The position numbers and the translations under genes are program-made. Of a stretch of 64,000 bases of DNA, positions 27,301 to 33,792 are shown one piece after another (the stretch's first letter is position 1; each line of letters starts with the position of its first letter). The notes under the pieces are model-generated. The model worked only from the letters and a program-made list of their open reading frames with translations, had not been told where the DNA came from and did no database searches. The stretch is from NCBI GenBank assembly GCA_029556545.1, contig JAKQEQ010000153.1, positions 107,348-171,347 of the forward strand, given 5' to 3'. This DNA comes from Candidatus Hydrogenedentota bacterium. Lineage in GTDB: Bacteria; Hydrogenedentota; Hydrogenedentia; Hydrogenedentales; JAGMZX01.

Positions 27301-27375
27301 GCTGAGTTCGAGGGCACCGGAGGCCACGCACCCCGCGCCCGCACAAACCAGCACATGGGATCGCACGTAATTCAT
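24313..27375 (-). CDS. hydB: HydB (NuoF-like) fused to a GltD-like FAD/NAD(P) oxidoreductase
   Basis: 1020 residues. In order: a thioredoxin-like [2Fe-2S] domain (Cys11, 16, 48, 52); the NADH/FMN 51 kDa module with LRGRGGAGFSTGMKW (about 163) and the ESCGKCIPCRIG cluster motif (about 485); then a GltD-type N-terminal Fe-S domain (Cys-rich, about 565-640) and a two-dinucleotide-fold flavoprotein with VGAGPAGLSCAFF (about 678) and VVIGGGNAAIDAA (about 785). The first part takes NADH electrons to FMN for bifurcation to HydA. The GltD part is normally a separate subunit or absent and could add an NADPH site. 36 bases separate it from hydA. Confidence 0.93.
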   Translation of the reverse strand: MNYVRSHVLVCAGAGCVASGALELSEAIQQALRKHGLDKEINIVHTGCLGPCAIGPVIVVYPDGVFYQGVKPADADHLVEEHLLKGRVVERLNFKTATTEQVIPALQEIEFFQQQQKIVLRNCGAIDPTNIEEYIARDGYQALAKALSEMTADQVVEEVKQSGLRGRGGAGFSTGMKWSFTRKAPGDKKYVLCNADEGDPGAFMDRSVLEGDPHSVIEAMAIAAYAIGSDEGYVYVRAEYPLAVERLGLAIEQARELGLIGKNIMGTDFSFDLEIRMGSGAFVCGEETALMRSIEGKRGEPRPRPPFPAIAGLWEKPTLLNNVETYANIPMIILKGAAWFAAIGTEKSKGTKVFALAGAVNNTGLVEVPVGTPLGEIIFDIGGGIPNNKEYKAAQIGGPSGGCIPKQHLNVPVDYESLQELGAIMGSGGLIVMDDDTCMVDMARFFLDFVQDESCGKCIPCRIGTKRMLEIVERICEGRGVEGDVERLIELGEQIKAASLCGLGQTAPNPVLSAIRHFRDEFDVHIREKRCPAGVCAALVRAPCMSACPAGVYVPGFVSLVGEKRFAEALRVHRDRNPFASICARVCFHPCEAKCRRCNLDAPVAIRGIKRFMVEQEDTVQLPEVRENADNAKRKVAIVGAGPAGLSCAFFLARLGYKPKVFEAAPKPGGMLVQTIPSYRLPRPEIEREITMIERMGVDIECNSALGRDFTLQGLRDEGYEAVFLGVGAPKGSGLRIKNEEADGVTDAIEFLRAYNLQGTAKVGKRVVVIGGGNAAIDAARTAVRLGAETVTVLYRRTRAEMPAWAEEIEEAEKEGVFLKTLIAPQEVVLEKGKVAGVSCNHMSLGEFDSSGRRRPEVCGDATFVEPADQVIAAIGQKLETKPLLDGLQVKLNAKNYIWADAVTAQTSLEWLFAGGDASDGPSSVVQAIGAGERAAVGIDQYLTGEEHAFWRELYQVDTAFDPDADPSEAPRAAMNLIPVDARAMNFDEVEVAFVEETAVREARRCLRCDYREEMVPSAR

Positions 27376-27430
27376 GACTGCTTCGTCTCCTTTATCGGTT
27401 CGAGCCGCGCCCGGCCCGCCGCCGCCTTGC

Positions 27431-27796
27431 CTAGATCAGGTAGTCCATCACCGGATTGCCCGCCACCACGTGCTGCCGCACGATGGCCCGCACCCGTTCC
27501 TGGTCCAATTTGCCGTACCGGTATTCCTTGCCGTTCTTGTCCGCAATCGTGAGCATGGGCTCGCGGTCGCACAGGCCCGCGCAACCCGCCTGGCGCAGCG
27601 TGGCGTTCTTGACGCTCGCCGCCTCGAGTTCCGCGGCCATGGCGGCGAGAATCTCCCGCGCGCCCGCCGCGATGCCGCACGTGCCCATGTGCACCGTGAT
27701 TTGGATTTCCTTCGGCCCGCCGCGGAGGTCCAGGTTTTCCCGGGCCTTCCCCCGCAACGCGAGCAGGTCCTGAGGGCTTTTGATTTTTTGCAGCAT
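27431..27796 (-). CDS. hndB: HndB-like [2Fe-2S] ferredoxin-domain hydrogenase subunit
   Basis: 121 residues from the ATG at 27796, with GGGAG upstream. A thioredoxin-like ferredoxin fold with Cys at TCGIAAG and at QAGCAGLCDREP, the spacing of HndB and the C-terminal domain of NuoE/NuoF relatives. It is an electron-transfer component of NADP/NAD-reducing [FeFe] hydrogenases. It sits between hydC and hydB in the operon. Confidence 0.9.
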   Translation of the reverse strand: MLQKIKSPQDLLALRGKARENLDLRGGPKEIQITVHMGTCGIAAGAREILAAMAAELEAASVKNATLRQAGCAGLCDREPMLTIADKNGKEYRYGKLDQERVRAIVRQHVVAGNPVMDYLI

Positions 27797-27825
27797 GGTT
27801 CTTACTCCCACTGTAGGCCGCCCGC

Positions 27826-28350
27826 TCAGCGGGCCGCCGCCTCCGCGTTACGATACTGGTCGAGAATGGCCTGGACGCGCGTGGGCTTGACGCGCTGGTA
27901 CACCTGATCGTCGATCATGATGGCCGGCGCCAGGCCGCACGCGCCGAAGCACCGCGCTACTTCGAGGGAGAACTGCCGGTCCTCCGTCGTGCCGCCCACG
28001 TCGACGCCGAGCTTGTCCTTCAGCGCTTCGAGCACGTTCTTGCCGCCCCGCACATAGCAGGCGGTGCCCAGACACACGCGCACCATGTGCTTCCCCCGTG
28101 GCTGGGTCGAGAAGAACGAATAGAATCCCACTACACCGGCGACTTCGCTGTAGGGCTTGCCCAGACCCAGGCTGATCTTCTTCAGCGCGCTCTCGGGCAG
28201 ATAGCCGAAGATGGCCTGCGCCATCTGCAGCACCGGGATAAGCGCCCCCGGCTTGTCCTTGTAGTCCGCGATCACGTCGTCGAGACGCGCGAGCAGTTCC
28301 TCCTCGCTCGCCTCTTCCGCGCACGTGCATCCGCATGCCTTGTCGTTCAT
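27826..28350 (-). CDS. hydC: NADH-dependent hydrogenase subunit HydC (NuoE-like)
   Basis: 174 residues. NuoE/24 kDa fold with [2Fe-2S] ligands in VCLGTACYVRG and VARCFGACGLAP. It relays electrons within the HydABC complex. The N-terminus has an extra CGCTC cluster of cysteines, possibly just a charged extension. The start at 28350 is fixed by AGGAGG a few bases upstream; TTG two codons earlier is too close to it. Confidence 0.95.
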   Translation of the reverse strand: MNDKACGCTCAEEASEEELLARLDDVIADYKDKPGALIPVLQMAQAIFGYLPESALKKISLGLGKPYSEVAGVVGFYSFFSTQPRGKHMVRVCLGTACYVRGGKNVLEALKDKLGVDVGGTTEDRQFSLEVARCFGACGLAPAIMIDDQVYQRVKPTRVQAILDQYRNAEAAAR

Positions 28351-28434
28351 GTACAACCTCCTTGACTTCTCTCCCGGGCGGTCCGGGGACCGCCCAGTTA
28401 CGGCCTGACGCCCTTACGGCGCCTGGCCAAGGCT

Positions 28435-29097
28435 CTATCGCGTCCCGCCGGCGCCGCTCGCCAGCGCTTCGCGCTCGCATTGGCGGGCGAAGAAGGCGAC
28501 CTTGTCCAGCGCCGAAGTCAGGTCCACGTTCTCGATGTATACGTGCGTCGGGCCGGGCAGTCGCACGGGCGCGAAGTTCAGCAACCCCCGTACCCCCGCG
28601 TCACACAAGAGCTCCGCCACGTTCTCGGCCTGCGCCGCCGGCGTCGCGATGATGCCGATGGAAATCCCGAGTTCCGAGACGACGCGCGGCAGGGCCTCGA
28701 CGGCGTGGCACGGACAGCCCGAGAACTCGCGGCCGACCTTCGCGGGGTCCTTGTCGAACGCCGCCCGGACGCTCAGACGCCTCCACCTGCCCGCGAAATG
28801 CGCCAGGAGCGCCCGCCCCAGGTTTCCGACGCCCACCAGCGCGACCTTCTGAAAGGTGGGCGGGTAAAGGAATTCATCGATGCTGTCCAGCAGGTCGCCG
28901 GCATCGTAACCCCCGTTCGGCACGCCCACACAGCCGAGTTGCATGATATCCCGGCGGACCTGCGCAGCGTTCACGCGCGCCATCGCGGCCAGTTGATGGG
29001 AGAAGATCATGGCGGCGCCTTCGGCGCGGACTTGGAGGAGGATGCGCCGGTAGAGGCTGAGCCGCTCGATCGTTTTTTCAGGCACCATGGGTTGCAT
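28435..29097 (-). CDS. rex: Redox-sensing transcriptional repressor Rex
   Basis: 220 residues. Winged helix at about 1-80 (QVRRDIMQLG recognition region) and a Rossmann NAD(H) domain with VALVGVGNLGRALL (about 86-99), AFDKDPAKVG, and IIATPAAQA. The C-terminal helix swap region ends in FARQCE. Rex senses the NADH/NAD ratio and represses fermentative and hydrogenase genes. Here it leads the hydrogenase operon, so NADH build-up should derepress H2 production. A Rex-like dyad lies upstream at 29109-29126. ATG 29088, three codons later, is an alternative start. Confidence 0.95.
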   Translation of the reverse strand: MQPMVPEKTIERLSLYRRILLQVRAEGAAMIFSHQLAAMARVNAAQVRRDIMQLGCVGVPNGGYDAGDLLDSIDEFLYPPTFQKVALVGVGNLGRALLAHFAGRWRRLSVRAAFDKDPAKVGREFSGCPCHAVEALPRVVSELGISIGIIATPAAQAENVAELLCDAGVRGLLNFAPVRLPGPTHVYIENVDLTSALDKVAFFARQCEREALASGAGGTR

Positions 29098-29108
29098 CTA
29101 GGATTTCG

Positions 29109-29126
29109 TGTTTAACGGACTAAACA
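29109..29126 (-). promoter_or_regulatory. Putative Rex operator
   Basis: TGTTTA-ACGGAC-TAAACA, a perfect 18-bp dyad 12 bases upstream of the rex start. It resembles the published Rex site TTGTTAA-N4-TTAACAA in length, A/T arms and G/C core, but is not identical. It suggests autoregulation of rex and its downstream hydrogenase genes. Confidence 0.55.
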
Positions 29127-29142
29127 TTCGTTAAGGTTTCAA

Positions 29143-29158
29143 TACCTACCGTTAGGTA
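29143..29158. promoter_or_regulatory. Second dyad upstream of rex
   Basis: TACCTA-CCGT-TAGGTA, a perfect 16-bp dyad in an A/T-rich stretch between rex and the MBL gene. It could be another operator or part of the promoter. No factor assigned. The remaining bases to 29449 hold no gene I can support. Confidence 0.4.
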
Positions 29159-29449
29159 TATGCTCATTCCTTAAGTAAACAGCGTATTCGTGAATCCATG
29201 CACAACTGAAGGATATCACAAAGCAATTCCGATTGCAAGCACGAATTTCCACGAATTCAAGGAAACCCGAGCGGCGGTCTCGTCAGACGGCGACAGCGCC
29301 AGGATGCCTGGGTGTGCGGATGGCGTGGGAGACGGGCTCGCAGGGGCGGGGCGGTCTCACGAACCTGGGCCGCGTCGGCGGCGCGCAGTTGTGTTTTCCG
29401 TATCGGCCCAGTATGATCCGCGCCTCGTGGAATGCGGTTGGAGGCCCGT

Positions 29450-30409
29450 ATGGGTGTGGCGACGCCAGACAAAGTGCCTATTGCCGTCGATTGTCATTAC
29501 ATGGGGATTGCCCGGCGTGCGGCGGCGTATCTTCTCATCGAGGACGGGCGCGCAGCCCTCGTGGACAACAACACGAACCGGGCGGTGCCCTTGCTGCTTG
29601 ACGCGCTCGCGGCGTCGGATCTCGCGCCGGACGCGGTCGAATACGTCATCGTAACGCATGTCCATCTTGATCATGCCGGTGGCACGGCGGCGCTGTTGAA
29701 GCATTGCCCGAACGCGACCGTTCTGGCGCATCCCCGGGCGGCGCGCCACTTGGTTGATCCGTCGCGGCTCGTGGCGGGGGCGAAGGGGGTCTACGGCGAG
29801 GAGACGTTCGCGAAGCTGTACGGCGTCATCGAGGGCGTCCCGGAGGCGCGGGTACGGACCTTCGACGACGGCGAAAGCCTTGCGTGGGGAACGCGCACGC
29901 TGCGATTCCTGCATACGCGCGGTCATGCGAACCACCACTTCTGCATCCATGACAGCGGCGCGAACTGCGTACTGGCGGGCGATGCTTTCGGAATCGGAAG
30001 GTCGAGTTGCGAGCGGCAGGGTCCGTCGTTCCTCATTGCGGCGACGGCGCCGACGGATTTTGACCCGGCGTTGGCGCGGGATGCGGTGCGGCGGATCGTG
30101 GAGACCGGCGCGGCATCGGTCTACGTGACGCATTACGGCCGCTTTGACGAGGTGGGGGAGGACGCGGAGAAGTTGATCCGCTGCATCGATCTGCATGAGG
30201 CAATCGTGGACGCGGCGGTTGAGCAGCGCCTCGAGGGGGGCGACTTATATGCGTTTTGTCTGGAGCAAACGTCGGCGGCGCTGGATGAGCACCTGCGTTG
30301 GTGCGGCGTGCTGGATTTCGAGGGGGATCGTTGTTTTGTCGAGGGGGATATAGCGTTGAACGCGATGGGTCTCGCGCATGTTGCGCGGAAGCGCATCGAG
30401 ACGGGATAG
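29450..30409 (+). CDS. MBL-fold metallo-hydrolase
   Basis: 319 residues. The metal-binding signature THVHLDHAGG (about 69-78), a further His in RGHANHHF (about 164), Asp in LAGDAFGIG and His in VTHYGRFDEV match the beta-lactamase-fold hydrolases, close to the glyoxalase-II-like group. The C-terminal 80 residues form a helical tail. The ATG at 29450 is chosen because GGAGG lies at 29440-29444; an upstream ATG at 29432 has none. The substrate is unknown. Confidence 0.85.
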   Translation: MGVATPDKVPIAVDCHYMGIARRAAAYLLIEDGRAALVDNNTNRAVPLLLDALAASDLAPDAVEYVIVTHVHLDHAGGTAALLKHCPNATVLAHPRAARHLVDPSRLVAGAKGVYGEETFAKLYGVIEGVPEARVRTFDDGESLAWGTRTLRFLHTRGHANHHFCIHDSGANCVLAGDAFGIGRSSCERQGPSFLIAATAPTDFDPALARDAVRRIVETGAASVYVTHYGRFDEVGEDAEKLIRCIDLHEAIVDAAVEQRLEGGDLYAFCLEQTSAALDEHLRWCGVLDFEGDRCFVEGDIALNAMGLAHVARKRIETG

Positions 30410-30477
30410 AGACGAGATGTCGGCGGGGGCTGTGTTTTTCGGTAGAATACGGGTACGAACAGGAGAGGAACGGCGTT

Positions 30478-31659
30478 ATGTATTCGGGAATCACGCGGTT
30501 GAGCGGCGGCAGGACGCGGCGGGCGTCTTCGTATGACGTGTCGGGACGGAACGCGGACTGCTGGTTCATCGAGCCGGGCGAGACGCGGGTGCTGGCGGAT
30601 ATCCGGGGTCCGGGGCGGATCACGCACATCTGGATGACCCAGCCGCGGCATTATCGCAGCGTGCTGCTGAAGATGACTTGGGACGATGCGAAGTACCCGA
30701 GCGTGCTTGTTCCGCTGGGCGATTTCTTCTGCCTGGGCCACACGATCGTGAACAGTTTTCAGAACGCGCTGTTTTGCGCGTCCACGTTCCACAACAACAA
30801 GATGGAGAACGGCTGCGCGCTGAACTGCTATGTTGCAATGCCGTTCCGCGAGGGCGCGCGCATCGAACTCGTCAACGAATCCGGCGAGCGGCATCCGCAG
30901 TACTTCTACATCGACTACGAGACTTACGATAGGCCGCTGCCCGAGGACGAGGGGTACTTCCATGCCGAATTCCGGCGTCAGAACCCGTTCGGGGGCTGGG
31001 CGCACGAGATCATCGTGAACACGCCCGAGGCGAACGTGGTGAACAAGAGTCGCCTCGCGTATAACAACAATTACGTGATCCTCGACACGAAAGGCCGGGG
31101 CCACTACATCGGCTGCAACATGAGCATCACGAACTTCCAGAACACGTGGTGGGGCGAAGGCGACGACATGATCTGGGTGGACGGCTACCACTGGCCGCCG
31201 GACCTGCACGGCACGGGCAGCGAAGATTACTTCAACCACGCATGGGGAATGCAGAAGAACACGTTCCTGCGCAACGGGTCGTCGATTCACGAATCCGACA
31301 CCGGCGGGTATCAGACGAGTTACGTGCTGCACCTCGAAAACCCCGTGCGGTTCCGCAAGGAGATCAAGGTCACCATCGAGCACGGGCACGCGAACCACCT
31401 GTGCAACGAGGTGAGCAGCGTCGCGTACTGGTACGCGGCCGAGCCCACGCGGATTATCGCGCCGCCGCCCGCGAGCAAGCGCGCGCCCGTGATGCGGGAG
31501 TCGGCGCACGTCTGGGCGCAAGACGCCAAGTCGCAGGTGACGACGCAGCGCGTGAAACTTACGCCCGAGATGCGGCGCATGAAGGCGTTGTGGCGGAAAC
31601 TGCGCGTGCAGCCGTATGAGGCCCTTGAGAAGGAGCGCAAGAAGGCGGACAAGTCTTGA
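30478..31659 (+). CDS. DUF2961 family protein
   Basis: 393 residues. Hallmarks of DUF2961 are plain: a Ser/Arg-rich start (GRNADCWFIEPGE), VLADIRGPGRITHIWMT, a YPSVLVPLGDFFC strand, ENGCALNCYVAMPF and GTGSEDYFNHAWG. The family includes difructose-anhydride-type glycoside hydrolases and many uncharacterised sugar-active proteins. No signal peptide. ATG at 30478 has AGGAGAGGA upstream; the longer frame from 30298 has no initiation signal and overlaps the MBL gene. Confidence 0.9.
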   Translation: MYSGITRLSGGRTRRASSYDVSGRNADCWFIEPGETRVLADIRGPGRITHIWMTQPRHYRSVLLKMTWDDAKYPSVLVPLGDFFCLGHTIVNSFQNALFCASTFHNNKMENGCALNCYVAMPFREGARIELVNESGERHPQYFYIDYETYDRPLPEDEGYFHAEFRRQNPFGGWAHEIIVNTPEANVVNKSRLAYNNNYVILDTKGRGHYIGCNMSITNFQNTWWGEGDDMIWVDGYHWPPDLHGTGSEDYFNHAWGMQKNTFLRNGSSIHESDTGGYQTSYVLHLENPVRFRKEIKVTIEHGHANHLCNEVSSVAYWYAAEPTRIIAPPPASKRAPVMRESAHVWAQDAKSQVTTQRVKLTPEMRRMKALWRKLRVQPYEALEKERKKADKS

Positions 31660-31685
31660 GGCACGCAAATCGGGGAGAGAAGAAC

Positions 31686-32618
31686 ATGTTTCGTCGCGTC
31701 ATGTTTCGAGTTTCATTGGTTCTGCTTGTTGGCCTGACAGTGACGGCCATCGCGCAGGAGAAGCCCTACGATCAGGTCGTCGACCACGTTTACGCGACCA
31801 TCGACGGCGCGGATTTCCACATGGATGTCTTTGTCCCGAACGGGAAGGCGCGCAAGGATTTCTACGCGCCCAACGACAACGGGTTCGGCCTCGGGATCGT
31901 GGATGTGGCCAGCGGCGCGTGGCACTCGGACCGCGGCAAGATCAGGGACCACGAACAGTCGCAGGTCTATGCGATATTCTGCGCGCGCGGTTACACGGTG
32001 TTCGCGGTGCGGCCCGGCACGCGGCCCCGCTATACCGCGAAGGAGATGGTCGCTCACATCAAGCATGCGATCCGCGATATCAAAGCGAACGCGGACCAGT
32101 GGAGGATCGACCCGGACCGTCTGGGCATCGTGGGCGCGTCCGCGGGCGGGCACCTGGCGTTGCTCACCGTGCTGACGGCCGAGGAGGGGGACCCGAGCGC
32201 CGCGGACGCCCTGTTGCGGCAGGATACGCGAGTGAAGGCGGCGGCGGTATTCTTCCCGCCAACGGATTTTCTGGACTGGCCGGGGAAGGACCTGAACGGC
32301 GTGGCGGAGTTGGTGGGCGACATTCTGTTCAAGGGCGGCGCGGCGGGGCGCAGCCTCGAAGAAGTGCGCGTCGAGGCCGAGGCCATCTCGCCGCGGCGGC
32401 TCGTGCGCGGCAAGACCCCGCCGATGCTGTTCGCTCACGGGGACGCGGACCCGCTCGTGCCGCTGCAGCAGTCGAAGATCATGGTCGAGGCGCTGCGCCA
32501 GGCCGGCAACGAAGCCGATCTAATCGTCAAGGAAGGCGGCGGCCATCCCTGGATCACTATTCCCTTCGAGGTCATCCAGTTCGCCGACTTTATGGACAAG
32601 CACCTGGCCGGCAAGTGA
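31686..32618 (+). CDS. Secreted alpha/beta hydrolase
   Basis: 310 residues with an N-terminal signal peptide (hydrophobic 8-22, cleavage after AIA). The nucleophile elbow GASAGG (about 159), an Asp in HGDADPLVP and a His in GGGHPW form the triad of the BD-FAE/acetyl-esterase type. It probably deacylates a carbohydrate or xenobiotic ester outside the cytoplasm. GGGAGAGAAGAAC precedes the ATG at 31686. A diverged copy of its last 47 codons lies 1067 bases downstream. Confidence 0.85.
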   Translation: MFRRVMFRVSLVLLVGLTVTAIAQEKPYDQVVDHVYATIDGADFHMDVFVPNGKARKDFYAPNDNGFGLGIVDVASGAWHSDRGKIRDHEQSQVYAIFCARGYTVFAVRPGTRPRYTAKEMVAHIKHAIRDIKANADQWRIDPDRLGIVGASAGGHLALLTVLTAEEGDPSAADALLRQDTRVKAAAVFFPPTDFLDWPGKDLNGVAELVGDILFKGGAAGRSLEEVRVEAEAISPRRLVRGKTPPMLFAHGDADPLVPLQQSKIMVEALRQAGNEADLIVKEGGGHPWITIPFEVIQFADFMDKHLAGK

Positions 32619-32650
32619 CACCGGCGCGGCTTGCATCACGCGCGCGACTC
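32475..32650 (+). repeat. Left copy of a 176-bp direct repeat (3' end of hydrolase gene)
   Basis: It covers the last 47 codons and stop of the hydrolase plus about 32 bases beyond. It aligns without a gap to 33542-33717 at a constant offset of 1067 bases. By hand, 119 of 144 coding positions match. Confidence 0.85.
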
Positions 32651-32711
32651 GCCTGCGCATTCGTTGTATTGGAGGGGCGCGTCGTGCGGTGAATTCAGTC
32701 GCGAGGGTCAT

Positions 32712-32740
32712 TTGACAGGGCCGTGTTGTTGGGGTATACT
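32712..32740 (+). promoter_or_regulatory. Consensus sigma-70-type promoter
   Basis: TTGACA (32712-32717), 17-bp spacer, TATACT (32735-32740): nearly perfect, 94 bases before the NYN start codon. It lies inside the flanked cassette, so the cassette carries its own promoter. Confidence 0.8.
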
Positions 32741-32834
32741 GACGTTACCATCTACTCCCCGCGGGACTTGCCGAAAGGCCTCTTGCGGGGTTATCAATTT
32801 AGCGGGCAATGAGATCGATTTCCGGGGAGGGACC

Positions 32835-33467
32835 ATGCTCACTGAGCCCAGTGTGAAGCGGGCCTACGCATTTGTTGACGGTCAGAATCTCTTCTACGCG
32901 GCCAAGAAGGCCTTCGGTTACTCGTATCCGAACTACGACCCGAGTGCGCTCGCCCGCGCTGTCTGCATCTGAAAAGGCTGGCGTCTGGACGGCATCTATT
33001 TCTATACGGGCATACCACGCATTCGGGACGACGCGCACTGGAACCATTTCTGGACGGCCAAATTGCGCAGTATGGGTAAGCGCGGGATTCATACGTTCAC
33101 ACGGCATTTGCATTATCGCAATCAGAGCATAGTTCTCCCGGACGGCAGGGAATCCACGGTTCTTGTCGGCCAGGAGAAGGGCATTGACATTCGAATCGCC
33201 CTTGATGTAGTGCGCATGGCCCGTGAAGATCGCTTTGACGTGGCCATCTTGTTCAGTCAGGACCAAGACCTGTCAGAGGTCGCCACGGAAGTTCGCAGGA
33301 TTGCCAAGGCACAGGACCGCTGGATCAAGATAGCCTGCGCGTTTCCGGTCAGTCCGACCTACGCCAATGAGCGTGGCATCGACCGCACGGATTGGATATC
33401 CATTGATCGCGCGACGTACAACGCGTGCCTCGATCCGAATGACTACAGATTGAAATCAAGAGGCTGA
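32835..33467 (+). pseudogene. NYN-domain nuclease gene interrupted by an in-frame TGA
   Basis: The ATG at 32835 (GGGGAGGG upstream) opens a frame running to 33467 with a single TGA at 32970-32972, after codon 45. Both halves are typical of NYN (PIN-like) RNases: AYAFVDGQNLFYA with the catalytic Asp, then FYTGIPR, WNHFW, QEKGIDIRIALDVV and the acidic FSQDQDLSE, ending in RATYNACLD. The reading frame is otherwise perfect, which argues for a recent nonsense change, a read error, or recoding. Many window genes end in TGA, so a reassigned code is unlikely. An internal restart after the TGA would lack the first catalytic Asp. It looks less GC-rich than its neighbours. Confidence 0.85.
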
Positions 33468-33541
33468 ATAGACGAATTCCGGGTGCCTCAAGTGGACGAG
33501 GAAGACGCGGAATCGCGTCGTGGGGGCATTGTGGTGTCTTG

Positions 33542-33685
33542 AAGATGATGGTGACGGCGCTGCGTCAGGGGGGCAACGACGCTGACCCAATCGTAAAGGA
33601 AGGCGGCGGTCATCCCTGGATCACGGTATCCTTCGAGGTTATCCAGTTCGCGGATTTTATGGACAAGCACTTGGTCGGAAAATAA
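33542..33685 (+). pseudogene. 3'-end fragment of an alpha/beta hydrolase gene
   Basis: 47 codons plus TAA, in frame, matching the C-terminus of the 31686-32618 hydrolase at 39 of 47 residues, including GGGHPWIT and FADFMDKHL. It has no start, no upstream part and a different stop codon. Most base differences are at third positions, so it came from a homologous functional gene rather than a fresh duplication. The matching DNA continues to about 33717. Confidence 0.85.
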
Positions 33686-33792
33686 CAGCGGCGCGGCTTG
33701 CATCGCGCGCGCGGCGCGTCTACACTAAAGTTTCACGCGGGGAAGAAGTGTAGTCCGTCGTTTCTCTCGTGGTTTGGAAGAGGGATTCCGTA

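Noticed and set aside
22477-27552. Long plus-strand frames opposite the hydrogenase operon
   Set aside because: They mirror the minus-strand HydA and HydB genes, which have complete motif sets; the shadows are low-complexity Arg/Ala/Asp.
32835-33467. Selenocysteine or reassigned TGA in the NYN gene
   Set aside because: No SECIS-like hairpin is obvious after the TGA, no selenium genes are seen, and many genes in the window use TGA as a normal stop.
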